Position numbers and translations under genes: made by a program. A stretch of DNA of 64,000 nucleotides from Microbacteriaceae bacterium (GTDB taxonomy: Bacteria > Actinomycetota > Actinomycetes > Actinomycetales > Microbacteriaceae), in assembly GCA_009780695.1 (NCBI GenBank), contig WQZN01000012.1, positions 22,664-86,663 of the forward strand, given 5' to 3'. Below, piece after piece: positions 53,388 through 61,747 of the stretch. Every line of letters starts with the position of its first letter. Positions within the stretch are counted from its first letter, which is position 1. The notes under the pieces are model-generated. The model worked only from the letters and a program-made list of their open reading frames with translations. It ran no database searches and was not told the origin of the DNA.

Positions 53388-55040
53388 TTACGGCCGCGAA
53401 GCGCGGCGCGAGACGCGCGGGCGCGCGGGCGCGGCGGCGCGGTGGTCGGTCGAGCCGGCCCCCGTCGACGTCGAGTAGGCCGGCTTCGAGCCCTGGGCCG
53501 GACGGCCGGATGCCTGGCCGCGCGCACCGCGAGCGGAACCGCCCTGGCCGCGGGTCTGCCCCGCCTGCTGGCCGCGACCGGCGCCCTGCGCAGAGCCGCC
53601 GCCCTGGTGCGAGCGCGTGCCCTCTGCCTGGCCGCCCTGACCGCGGCCGCGGCCCTGAGCCTGGCCGCCACCGGCGGTACCGGCATCCTGACCCGCCGCA
53701 CCGCGACCACGACCGCCACGGCGACGCCCGCTGCCCTGGCCCGCAGCCGCCTGCTCGCCGGCGCCCGCCTCACGGCGTGCGCGCTTGCGCTGGGCGTTCG
53801 CACCGGTCGAGGTGCCGCCCTGCGAGGCGCCGCGTGCGGGCAGCTCGGGCTTGACGTAGGGCACGAGGGCGACGGGCTCGCCGACGAGCGCGGCGACGGC
53901 ATCCGACTCGGCCGTCACCTGCTGGAACTCGACGCGGATCGCGGCCTTGCGCAGCAGGTCCTGCACGTCGCGGCGCTGTTCGGGCAGCACGACGGTGACC
54001 ACATCGCCGTCCGAGCCGGCACGGGCGGTGCGGCCCGAGCGGTGCAGGTATGCCTTGTGCTCGGTCGGCGGGTCGACGTGCACGACGAGCTCGACGTCGT
54101 CGATGTGGACGCCGCGCGCGGCGACATCCGTCGCGACCATGACGCGCACCGCGCCCGAGTGGAAGGCCTCGAGGTTCCGGTCGCGCGCGTTCTGCGACAG
54201 GTTGCCGTGCAGGTCGACCGAGGGGATTCCGCCCTCGGTCAGCTTCTTCGCGAGCTTCTTCGCCTGGTGCTTGGTGCGCAGGAAGAGGATGCGGCGGCCC
54301 GAGCCGCGGGCGAGGTTGCGCACGAGCGCGTCCTTGCCGGCGGTCGACTCGACCGCGAAGACGTGGTGGGTCATCGCGGCGACGTGCGAGGTCGCCTCGT
54401 CGACCGAGTGCAGGATCTCGCCCTGCAGGTAGCGCTTCACGAGCTTGTCCACGCCGTTGTCGAGCGTGGCCGAGAACAGCAGGCGCTGGCCGCCCTTGGG
54501 AGTCTTGTCGAGGATGCGGGTGACGACGGGCAGGAAGCCCAGGTCGGCCATGTGGTCGGCCTCGTCGAGCACCGAGATGCGGATGTCGTCGAGCGACAGC
54601 ACCCCCTGCTTGAGCAGGTCGTCGACGCGGCCCGGGGTCGCGACGATGATGTCGACGCCGGCGCGCAGGGCGTCCTCCTGGCGCTTCTGGCTGACGCCGC
54701 CGAAGATGACGGTCGTCACGAGGCCCATGGCCTCGGCGAGCGGGGCGAGGGTCTTGTCGATCTGGGTGGCGAGCTCGCGGGTCGGGGCGAGCACGAGGCC
54801 GCGGGCGCGGCGGCCGCGCGCGAGGCGGGTGCCGGCGGTGGCCTCGCCGAGTCGCGCGGCGAGCGGCACCGCGAAGGCGATGGTCTTGCCCGAGCCGGTC
54901 TTGCCGCGGCCGAGCACGTCCCGGCCCTGCAGCGAGTCGGGAAGGGTGGCGATCTGGATGGGGAATGCCTCGGTGCGGTCCATCGCCGCGAGGGCGGTGA
55001 CGATCGGGGCGGGCACGCCGAGTTCGGCGAAAGAAGTCAT
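53388..55040 (-). CDS. DEAD-box RNA helicase with long disordered tail
   Basis: This 550-residue RNA helicase unwinds structured RNA using ATP. Motifs in order: Q motif region (AFPIQIATLPDSLQG), GKTGSGKT, PTRELA, VLDEADH, SAT, and HRSGRTARAG. About residues 395-550 form a disordered tail rich in Gly, Gln, Arg and Ala (RGGRGRG, GRGQGGQ), a likely RNA-binding region. The ATG at 55040 is preferred over 55064 because GAAAGG lies about 11 nt before it; this choice is uncertain. A leader of about 160 nt is predicted. Confidence 0.93.
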   Translation of the reverse strand: MTSFAELGVPAPIVTALAAMDRTEAFPIQIATLPDSLQGRDVLGRGKTGSGKTIAFAVPLAARLGEATAGTRLARGRRARGLVLAPTRELATQIDKTLAPLAEAMGLVTTVIFGGVSQKRQEDALRAGVDIIVATPGRVDDLLKQGVLSLDDIRISVLDEADHMADLGFLPVVTRILDKTPKGGQRLLFSATLDNGVDKLVKRYLQGEILHSVDEATSHVAAMTHHVFAVESTAGKDALVRNLARGSGRRILFLRTKHQAKKLAKKLTEGGIPSVDLHGNLSQNARDRNLEAFHSGAVRVMVATDVAARGVHIDDVELVVHVDPPTEHKAYLHRSGRTARAGSDGDVVTVVLPEQRRDVQDLLRKAAIRVEFQQVTAESDAVAALVGEPVALVPYVKPELPARGASQGGTSTGANAQRKRARREAGAGEQAAAGQGSGRRRGGRGRGAAGQDAGTAGGGQAQGRGRGQGGQAEGTRSHQGGGSAQGAGRGQQAGQTRGQGGSARGARGQASGRPAQGSKPAYSTSTGAGSTDHRAAAPARPRVSRRASRP

Positions 55041-55211
55041 GGAGATGTATGCCTTTCGGGGCATGAGGCCGCAGAGCGCGGCTGAGCGCGCGGATTCTGC
55101 GGGGGTTTCGGTCGCACGCGGGCGGATGCCTGCGCGGTGCGCCAGGGAAACGAAGGGTCGAATCGCGACGCCGGCGCGAGCGGGAGAACAGCTCGCGACT
55201 CGGACAGTCTA
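55041..55211 (-). promoter_or_regulatory. Predicted promoter and long leader of the DEAD-box gene
   Basis: A minus-strand TAGACT -10 box lies at 55211-55206; no good -35 is seen. Transcription from there would give a leader of about 160 nt, as is common for cold-shock or autoregulated RNA helicases. No hairpin is decisive. Confidence 0.35.
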
Positions 55212-55274
55212 CCGGGAGGTTCCTGAACGCCCGTCGGCGGCCGGTGCGCCCGGGCGCGTCAGAGTGTCAGCGGC

Positions 55275-55928
55275 TCAGTGCACATCCTCGGGCATCCGCT
55301 CACCCACCGGCACCTCGACCGGCAGCGTGTTGCCCGCGGTCGCGAGCGGGCACGCCCAGGCGGGGTCGTAGGCGCACGACGGGTTGTAGGCGAAGTTGAG
55401 GTCGAGCACGATCGTCGTGCCCTCGCCGCCGAGCCACGCGCCCTTGACGGTGTCGACGAGGTAGCGGCCGCCGCCGTAGGTGCCGCCGGGGCGGCCGGCG
55501 AGCCGGTCCTTGATGGGCACGAAGAGGCCGCCGCCGTACGAGGCGAGCTTCCAGACATCCAACGCGCCGATCTCGGGCAGGGATGCCCGACCGAGCAGCA
55601 CGAACGGAACCACCCCGTCCGTCCCGGTCTCGACGTCCCACCGCACCGGCTCGGCCGCGGGCTCGAGCTCGACCTCGAAGCGCCAGGCGGGGTCGTATGC
55701 CGCTACGGGCACGCCGGCGAACACGTCGCGTGCCTCGGGCAGGATCGGCGACACCGGGTGCTGCGCGAGCAGCTGGTTCCGCGCGAACACCCAGTAGGCG
55801 TGCGCGGCGCCGGGGTCGCCGACCTCGGCGGCAGCGCGCACGGTGTCATAGAGCTCGTAGGTGCGCCGGCGCCAGTCGGCGGTCAGCAGCGCGATCTGGG
55901 CGGGGTCGGTGGCCGTGGCATCCGTCAT
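55275..55928 (-). CDS. DUF1684 family protein
   Basis: This 217-residue cytoplasmic protein has the DUF1684 pattern FVLLGRASLPEIGALDVWKLASYGGGLFVPIKD...GTYGGGRYLVDTVKGAW...LDLNFAYNPSCAYDPAWACPLA. The NFAYNPSCAY-WxCPLA end block is the family's most conserved part. The biochemical role is unknown. It is divergent from the phosphosulfolactate phosphatase-like gene, with 41 bp between the starts. Confidence 0.88.
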   Translation of the reverse strand: MTDATATDPAQIALLTADWRRRTYELYDTVRAAAEVGDPGAAHAYWVFARNQLLAQHPVSPILPEARDVFAGVPVAAYDPAWRFEVELEPAAEPVRWDVETGTDGVVPFVLLGRASLPEIGALDVWKLASYGGGLFVPIKDRLAGRPGGTYGGGRYLVDTVKGAWLGGEGTTIVLDLNFAYNPSCAYDPAWACPLATAGNTLPVEVPVGERMPEDVH

Positions 55929-55969
55929 GGTCGAAGTCTCGTCGTTTTCGCGCCAATAGGGTGGAAATC

Positions 55970-56758
55970 ATGCCGCAGCCCCAGCCCGGAGAGACGACCC
56001 AGCAGAGCTACGAGGTGCGCTTCGACTGGGGTGCCGAGGGCCTGCGCAGCGTGGCGCCGGGCGCGGGCCTGATCGTCGTCATCGACACGATCTCGTTCAC
56101 GACGACCATCGAGCTCGCGACGGGGCTCGGCCTCGAGGTCGAGCCGTTCCCCACGACCGACCGCGCGGCCGCGGCCGCGTACGCCGCGTCGACCGGCGCG
56201 AAGCTCGCGGGCCGCCGCGGCGAGCCGGGCCTCTCGCTCTCGCCGACGAGCATGACGGCGGAGAACGTCGCCGCGTTCGGGGCCGAGCGCGCCGTCGTCA
56301 TCTCGCTCAACGGCTCGCGCGTGTCCGCCGCTGCCGCCGAGTTCGGCGTCCCAGTCGTCGCCGCGAACCTGCGCAACTTCTCGGCTGTCGCGCGGTGGGT
56401 CCGGGGCCACCAGCAGCGGCTCGGCCGCCGCGCGAACGTCGCCGTGATCGCGGCGGGCGAGCGCCGCGGCGACGGCACGCTGCGCCCCGCCGTCGAGGAC
56501 CAGCTCGCCGCGGGCGCGCTCATCGGTGCGCTCTCCGACCTCGGCATCGACGCGTGCTCGCCCGAGGCAGCGGTCGCGGCCGCCGGCTTCGACGCCATGC
56601 GCCGGGCCATCGGCCATCTGCTCACGGCCTCGGTCAGCGCGCGCGAGCTCGACGAGGTCGGCCAGCTGAACGACGTGAGGATCGCGGCGCGGCTGGATGT
56701 CTCGACCGTCGTCCCCGTGATGACCGCCGGCGTCTTCCGCGCGGAGAACATGGAATAG
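55970..56758 (+). CDS. 2-phosphosulfolactate phosphatase-like protein (ComB family)
   Basis: This 262-residue protein has the ComB fold: VIDTISFTTTIELA at the N-terminus, LSLSPTSM, VISLNGSR, and the conserved VAVIAAGERRGDGTLRPAVEDQLAAGALI (about 158-186). In archaea ComB makes sulfolactate for coenzyme M; no other coenzyme M gene is visible here, so its true substrate in this organism is open. TAGGGT lies 7 nt before the ATG as the -10 box of a leaderless mRNA. Confidence 0.85.
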   Translation: MPQPQPGETTQQSYEVRFDWGAEGLRSVAPGAGLIVVIDTISFTTTIELATGLGLEVEPFPTTDRAAAAAYAASTGAKLAGRRGEPGLSLSPTSMTAENVAAFGAERAVVISLNGSRVSAAAAEFGVPVVAANLRNFSAVARWVRGHQQRLGRRANVAVIAAGERRGDGTLRPAVEDQLAAGALIGALSDLGIDACSPEAAVAAAGFDAMRRAIGHLLTASVSARELDEVGQLNDVRIAARLDVSTVVPVMTAGVFRAENME

Positions 56759-56786
56759 CGCCGCCCGCGGCGCGGTTCGCGCCAGC

Positions 56787-57089
56787 ATGAAGGCAGTACT
56801 CGGAGACACCGTCATCGCCGAGGCCCCGGAAGAGGACCTCATCCGCATCGAGGGCAACTGGTACTTCCCGCCGGCGTCCGTCGACCGGCAGTACATCAGC
56901 GACAGCCCGACCCCCTACACCTGCCCGTGGAAGGGCGAGTGCCAGTACCTGACCGTCACGGTCGACGGCGAGGCCTACCCCGACCGCGCGTGGACCTACC
57001 CCACGCCCTATCCGACGGCGTTCGACCGCGTCGGCAAGGACTTCTCGAACTACGTCGCGTTCTGGAAGGACGTGCGGGTCGTCGAATGA
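56787..57089 (+). CDS. DUF427 family protein
   Basis: This 100-residue protein matches DUF427 along its length: LIRIEGNWYFPPASVD...TPYTCPWKGECQYLTV...YPDRAWTYPTPYPTAFDRVGKDFSNYVAFWKDV. The CPWKG and Y-P-x-P motifs are the conserved core. Its function is unproven. It follows the ComB-like gene by 28 bp on the same strand, so they may be co-transcribed, and converges with the SprT-like gene 8 bp away. Confidence 0.9.
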   Translation: MKAVLGDTVIAEAPEEDLIRIEGNWYFPPASVDRQYISDSPTPYTCPWKGECQYLTVTVDGEAYPDRAWTYPTPYPTAFDRVGKDFSNYVAFWKDVRVVE

Positions 57090-57097
57090 TCAACTGA

Positions 57098-57595
57098 TCA
57101 GGCGGTTTTGTCGGATGCCGCGAGCCGCCGCGTCGCGGCCGAGATCTCGCGTCGCCGCCAGGTGATGAGGAACGCGCGCGAGAAGCTGCGCGAGCACTTC
57201 GCGCACGACAGCGCCCGCGTCGGCCTGCGGTGCCGGTAGTGCAGATGGCCGTTGGGGCACGTGCCGACCCAGGGGGCCAGTTCGACCGCGGTCTCGCCCG
57301 TGTGCGTGCGGTCGCCCACGTAGCCGATGGCGGCGGCCGTCGAACGCCAGACCGGGCCGTGCCCGGCCCCCGCGCCGGCCATGGCGTGCGCGACCTCGTG
57401 CAGCAGCGTCTGATGCACCTCATCGTCGTCCCACCGAGCGGCGAGGTAGCGCGAGACCGTGATGCGCTTCTTGCCGTAGTCGCACAGGCCGGCCCGCTTC
57501 TTCGCGTTGTCGAACGCGAACGACCACACGGCCGGGTCGAGATGCAGGCGGATGAGGGCGTTCGCCCACACCGTCACCCGGGAGAGATCAGCCAC
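57098..57595 (-). CDS. SprT-like zinc metalloprotease domain protein
   Basis: This 165-residue protein has the metalloprotease motif LLHEVAHAM (HExxH, about 66-70), preceded by ITVSRYLAARWDDDEVHQT and followed by a zinc-ribbon (CPNGHLHYRHRR...SCAKC). This is the SprT/Spartan architecture; homologues act on DNA-protein crosslinks in eukaryotes, but the bacterial role is unclear. The start is a GTG with a TAGCCT -10 box 6 nt upstream that overlaps the stop codon of the convergent-side neighbour at 57605 (same strand). Confidence 0.85.
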   Translation of the reverse strand: MADLSRVTVWANALIRLHLDPAVWSFAFDNAKKRAGLCDYGKKRITVSRYLAARWDDDEVHQTLLHEVAHAMAGAGAGHGPVWRSTAAAIGYVGDRTHTGETAVELAPWVGTCPNGHLHYRHRRPTRALSCAKCSRSFSRAFLITWRRREISAATRRLAASDKTA

Positions 57596-57604
57596 GGATG
57601 AAGG

Positions 57605-58138
57605 CTAGAACAGGGGCACGACATTCGACTCGAGCCGGTGCTTGACCGTCTCGAGGGCGAACTGCGACGACTCGATCTGGTCGGCCGGCGCGTCGTGCTC
57701 CTGGCGCAGGCGCAGCGCCTCGGCGAAGTCCGCGGCGGCCTGCTCGTCGGCGCCCTGGTCGAAGAGCACGCGGCCGCGGTGCTGCAGCCCGAAGGCCTCG
57801 AGCTCGTGCCACTCGTGCGTGTGCGCCTCCTCGATGCAGCGCGTGAGCTCGTACACGGCCTCCTCGTAGCGGCTCTGGTACTGCAGCACCTGGGCGCGGA
57901 TCATCCGCGGCCGCTGCAGTGATCGCCGGTCGCCCGTGAACCGCGCGAGCCGATAGGCCTCGTTCGCGACCTCCATCGCGTCGTCGAGCGAGCCGCCGAC
58001 CTTGAGCAGCCAGGCCTTCTCGCACAGCGCGTCGCGACTGCGCAGCTCACCGAGCTCGGCCAGGCGGTGGCCGACCTCGACCAGATCGACACGTTCGCGA
58101 AGGGTCTGCGGGTCGTAGCCGAGGATGATGCTGCTCAC
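57605..58138 (-). CDS. TPR-like helical repeat protein, unknown function
   Basis: This 177-residue protein is almost wholly helical. Repeated A/L/Y patterns, such as LDDAMEVANEAYRLARFTGD, YEEAVYELTRCIEEAH and DEQAAADFAEALRLRQEH, are spaced about 40 residues apart, as in tetratricopeptide repeats used for protein binding. The start is a GTG with a TACCCT -10 box exactly 7 nt upstream, fitting a leaderless mRNA. It is 47 bp downstream of the spermidine synthase-like gene and 9 bp before the SprT-like gene on the same strand. Confidence 0.72.
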   Translation of the reverse strand: MSSIILGYDPQTLRERVDLVEVGHRLAELGELRSRDALCEKAWLLKVGGSLDDAMEVANEAYRLARFTGDRRSLQRPRMIRAQVLQYQSRYEEAVYELTRCIEEAHTHEWHELEAFGLQHRGRVLFDQGADEQAAADFAEALRLRQEHDAPADQIESSQFALETVKHRLESNVVPLF

Positions 58139-58185
58139 GCCAGGCAGGGTAACCACGCGATTCCCGCGCCCGTGGCGTGACTCGC

Positions 58186-59049
58186 CTACTTCCCGGGTTT
58201 CACCTGGAAGATCGAGCGGGCGGGCGGCGGCGAGGGCGTCGCCGTGGCGTCCGTCACGATCAGGCCGCCGCGCGCGAACTCGGCGAAGTCGTCGCCGAAC
58301 ACCGCGTGCGCGGGGTGCGGGCCGGCCGCCATCAGCCGCGGCAGCCACTGCGTCGGCAGCGGCGCGGCCGACGCGACCATGACGAAGTTGCCGAAGCGCT
58401 TGCCCTTGAGCACCTGCGCCTCGGCGAGCACGGCGGTGTGTGGCAGCACTTGCGCGAGGGTCGCGGCCTGCGAGCGGGCGAAGCGCAGCGGCGGCCCGTC
58501 GGCGACGTTGACGAGCATGACGCCGGTGGGGGCGAGCAGGCGCGCGGTCTCGGTGTAGAACTCCTGGCTCGTGACGTGTGCGGGGGTGCGCGCACCGCTG
58601 AAGATGTCGACGACGACGAGGTCGACATTGCCGGTGAGGCCGCCGGGCAGCCTGTTCACGACATCGCGCGCGTCGCCGTAGCGCACGCGGATGTCGGCGC
58701 CACGCGGCAGCGGCAGGTTCTCGCGCACGAGCTCGACGAGGTTCTGCTCGAGCTCAATGACCTGCTGACGGCTGCCGGGGCGCGTGACCGCGACATACCG
58801 CGGGATCGTCATGGCCCCCGCGCCGAGGTGCACCGCCGTGAGCGGCTGCCCCGGCTCGCCGAGCAGGTCGATGACGTTGCCCATGCGGTTGATGTACTCG
58901 AAGAACAGCTGTTGCGGGTCCTCGAGGTTGACGTGCGACTGCGGCGTGCCGTCGACGACGAGCTCGTACGCCCGCGGGACGAAGCGGTCGTGCTCGATGA
59001 CGGCTCGATAGCCCGAGTGCTTCAGCACCACGGAGGGGTTGTCGTTCAC
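58186..59049 (-). CDS. Spermidine synthase-like SAM-fold protein
   Basis: This 287-residue protein has the polyamine synthase/methyltransferase Rossmann fold: VHLGAGAMTIPRYVA, VIELEQNLVELVRENL, VRYGDARDVVN, and VDLVVVDIFSGARTPAHVTSQEFY. The start lacks the usual N-terminal substrate motifs of SpeE, so it may be a methyltransferase rather than an aminopropyltransferase. The start is a GTG with TATTTT 6 nt upstream as a -10 box. It follows the GntR gene by 46 bp on the same strand. Confidence 0.82.
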   Translation of the reverse strand: MNDNPSVVLKHSGYRAVIEHDRFVPRAYELVVDGTPQSHVNLEDPQQLFFEYINRMGNVIDLLGEPGQPLTAVHLGAGAMTIPRYVAVTRPGSRQQVIELEQNLVELVRENLPLPRGADIRVRYGDARDVVNRLPGGLTGNVDLVVVDIFSGARTPAHVTSQEFYTETARLLAPTGVMLVNVADGPPLRFARSQAATLAQVLPHTAVLAEAQVLKGKRFGNFVMVASAAPLPTQWLPRLMAAGPHPAHAVFGDDFAEFARGGLIVTDATATPSPPPARSIFQVKPGK

Positions 59050-59095
59050 GACTCCAAAATATCGGGGCGGCGCGGGATGCCCCGCCGCCGCACCC

Positions 59096-59740
59096 CTACG
59101 CGATCAGCACCCGGTGGATCGCGGCGAGGTGCTCGGTGATCCGCTCCTCGAAGAGGGCGACGTCGCGCGCCTCGATCGCGTCGAGCAGCTTCTGGTGCGC
59201 GCCGATCACGTCCTCCGCGATCTCGTCGGTATGGATCGACGAGCGCGCCATCCGCACCTGACGGTCGTGCAGCGTGGCGAAGAAGTGGTTGATCAGGGCA
59301 TTGTCGCCCGCCCGGATGATCAGCTCGTGGAACTCGGCGTCGGTCATCGCGTAGCCCGCGAGGTCGTTGTCGGCGATGCGGTGGCGCTGCCGCTCGAGGT
59401 TCTCGTGCAGCTCGGCGACGAGGCGGTTGGTGCGCTCGACGGTCGACGTGGCCTGCTTCACCGCGTGGGTCTCGAGCACCCCGCGGGCGTCCACGACGTC
59501 GCGTGCCTCGCTGCGGCCGATCGGCGTGATCATCGCGCCGCGCTTGGGGTAGAGCTTCATGAAGCCCTCGGCCTGGAGACGCAGGAAGGCCTCGCGGACG
59601 GGGGTGCGGCTGATGGCGAGGCGCTCGGCCACCTCGCCCTCGCTGATCAGGTCGCCGCCGGCGAGGTCGCCGCTCAGGATGCGGTCCTTGACGTCTTGAT
59701 ATGCGCGGTCGCCTGCGGCGGGGGAAGTGTTCTGGGGCAT
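59096..59740 (-). CDS. GntR family regulator, FadR/FCD type
   Basis: This 214-residue regulator has a GntR winged helix (about 12-75, ILSGDLAGGDLISEGEVAERLAISRTPVREAFLRLQAEGF). An all-helical FCD sensor domain follows, with metal-binding histidines (DAEFHELIIRAGD and a later GAHQK...EHLAAIH). Its ligand is likely an organic acid. A TATCAT -10 box lies 6 nt before the ATG (leaderless). It may control the spermidine synthase-like gene downstream, but the sequence does not show this. Confidence 0.9.
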   Translation of the reverse strand: MPQNTSPAAGDRAYQDVKDRILSGDLAGGDLISEGEVAERLAISRTPVREAFLRLQAEGFMKLYPKRGAMITPIGRSEARDVVDARGVLETHAVKQATSTVERTNRLVAELHENLERQRHRIADNDLAGYAMTDAEFHELIIRAGDNALINHFFATLHDRQVRMARSSIHTDEIAEDVIGAHQKLLDAIEARDVALFEERITEHLAAIHRVLIA

Positions 59741-59863
59741 ACGTACATGATAAATGCAAGAATGGCGATTCCTCCACCCCGCTCGCGATCCGCCACGATC
59801 TCCACCCGGTTCTCCACCCCCGGGTGGTGGGCGCGGGGCGCCCGGATGCCGAGCATGGATGTC

Positions 59864-60436
59864 ATGAACGTGAACCTGCAGTACGTGCTCGACGGCGTCA
59901 TCGGCATCGCCGTGATCGCCTGGATCTGCTACCGCCAGATGACCTGGCGCGTCGTCGACCCCGCGCGGATGTGGCGCGGACCCCTGATCTTCGCGGTCAT
60001 CGGCGCCGGCGTCATCGTCACCGGTTCGAAGACGGTGAGCCTCACCGGAACGGACCTCGCCCTGCTGGCCGTCGAGATCCTGGTGGCTCTGGGGGTCGGG
60101 GCGTCGATGGGCGCGATCGCGCACTTCCGCGTGCTCAGCCGCGAGCGCGCCGCCGCGTACGAGGCGAACCGCCGCCCGAGCCGCACCGGCGGCGTGCTCG
60201 CACCCGTGGAGTACGAGAGCCGCACGAGCTGGGTCGGCGTCGCGCTGTGGATCGTGATGATCGCCGTGCGCATCGGCATCGAGGTGTTCGCAGCCCACCT
60301 CGGGGCCGCCGCCACCGCCTCGACCGGCGTCATCCTGCTGGTGCTCGCGGCCAACCGCGCGGCCCGCACCGGTGTGCTCGCCTGGCGTCTCGAGCAGCAC
60401 CGCCGCGGCGTCGCCACGAGCCCGGTGGCCCCGTAG
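59864..60436 (+). CDS. Small membrane protein, unknown function
   Basis: This 190-residue protein has about five hydrophobic helices (near 6-22, 38-56, 68-90, 125-145 and 150-170). It has a basic loop RRPSRTGG and a mildly basic tail. No known domain is recognised. Three in-frame starts are possible (59846, 59855 and 59864); I choose 59864 because the first helix begins there, but no ribosome site or -10 box decides it. It lies 79 bp before the histidine kinase gene, so it may belong with that two-component system. Confidence 0.65.
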   Translation: MNVNLQYVLDGVIGIAVIAWICYRQMTWRVVDPARMWRGPLIFAVIGAGVIVTGSKTVSLTGTDLALLAVEILVALGVGASMGAIAHFRVLSRERAAAYEANRRPSRTGGVLAPVEYESRTSWVGVALWIVMIAVRIGIEVFAAHLGAAATASTGVILLVLAANRAARTGVLAWRLEQHRRGVATSPVAP

Positions 60437-60515
60437 CGGCGTGCGCCGCGAATCCGCCTCGCCCCCCGTTCCCGATTCCTCGCCCGGCCGTGCCCGCTCC
60501 GCCACAATGACCCGT

Positions 60516-61742
60516 ATGCGCCTCCGCGACCTCCGCCTGCTGCCCCTGGCGCTCAACGCCATCGGCATCGCGGTGGTCGCGTACGCGTCGTTCACCACGC
60601 ATTACGGCTTGCAGCGCGGGTGGTGGGGCGTCGCGACGGTGCTCGCGCTGCTCGCCTGGGCCCTCGTCGTCGGGCTGAGCCGCTGGTCGCTCGACACGAC
60701 GTCGTCCACGGCGCTGCGTCGGGTGAGCCGGGTCGCGAGCGCCGTCGGCGTCGTCGCGGCGGCACTGTCCCAGGCGCCGAGCGACGGCATCCACATCGCC
60801 CCGCTCGCGATCCTGCTGATCATGGCGATCTCGGACGAGACGGAATCCGTCTGGTTCGGTGCGGCGCTCGCCGCAGTCGCCTTCGTGCTGACGCCGATCG
60901 GCGCGGCCTTCGCGGCGACGGGTGCGCAGGCCGTGCTCGGGTACCTCGCGGCGACGGGCGTCTGGGTGCTCATCGGGATCTCGCGGCGGCAGGCGCGCAC
61001 GGCGCAGCGCCGCACCGCCGAACTGCTCGCGCAGCAGCAGGAGGCGCGCGAGCAGGAGGCCAAGGCCGGGCTGCTCGCGGCGCGCCAGGCTGCGGCGCGC
61101 GACATCCATGATGTCCTCGCGCACAGCCTCGGCGGCCTCGTCATCCAGCTCGACGCGGCCGAGGCGCTGCTGGAGTCGGGGCGGGTCGAGGATGCCGCGT
61201 CGACGGTGACCCGGGCGCGCGCCCTCGCGGCCGAGGGGCTCGCCGACGCGCGACGTGCCGTGGCGGCGCTGCGCTCGCCGGACGAGACGGAGGTCTCGGA
61301 GCGCACCGCGCGCGACCTCGCCGGCGCCGCCGAGCGCCTGCTGCGCGCCCACCGCGAGCTCGGCGGCCGCGTCGCGGCTCGGCTCGATCTCGCCGGCCTG
61401 CCCGCGCAGCTGCCGGCACCGGTCGCGACGGCCTTCGAGCGCGCCCTGCAGGAGGCGCTGAGCAACGCGCGCCGCCACGCGCCGGGTGCGCCGGTCGCGG
61501 TCCGTCTCACGGCGTCGCCCCGGCGCCTCGACCTCGAGGTCGAGAACCCGCTCGCCGCAGCGGCCGGCACGGGGAGCGCCGGCGCCGTGCCGCCCCGCGA
61601 AGGCGCGGCCCGGGTCGGCGGCGGCCACGGCCTCACCGGCATGGCCGAGCGGTTCGCGGCGCTGCCGGGCGGCAGCGTCACGGCGCGCGCGACCCCGGGC
61701 GGATTCGTGGTGTCGGCGACGGCCTCGCTCGCGGAAGACTGA
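60516..61742 (+). CDS. Sensor histidine kinase, NarL-partner (HisKA_3) type
   Basis: This 408-residue kinase has about five N-terminal helices (to about residue 160) and no large extracellular loop, so it senses something in or near the membrane. A short coiled coil rich in Gln and Glu follows. The HisKA_3 box ARDIHDVLAHSLGGLV carries the phosphorylated His at about 198, and a HATPase domain closes with GGHGLTGMAERFAALPGG. An ATG at 60507 is also possible; 60516 is preferred because a CACAAT box ends 7 nt before it. The response regulator gene begins 5 bp after the stop. Confidence 0.92.
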   Translation: MRLRDLRLLPLALNAIGIAVVAYASFTTHYGLQRGWWGVATVLALLAWALVVGLSRWSLDTTSSTALRRVSRVASAVGVVAAALSQAPSDGIHIAPLAILLIMAISDETESVWFGAALAAVAFVLTPIGAAFAATGAQAVLGYLAATGVWVLIGISRRQARTAQRRTAELLAQQQEAREQEAKAGLLAARQAAARDIHDVLAHSLGGLVIQLDAAEALLESGRVEDAASTVTRARALAAEGLADARRAVAALRSPDETEVSERTARDLAGAAERLLRAHRELGGRVAARLDLAGLPAQLPAPVATAFERALQEALSNARRHAPGAPVAVRLTASPRRLDLEVENPLAAAAGTGSAGAVPPREGAARVGGGHGLTGMAERFAALPGGSVTARATPGGFVVSATASLAED

Positions 61743-61747
61743 GTGCC

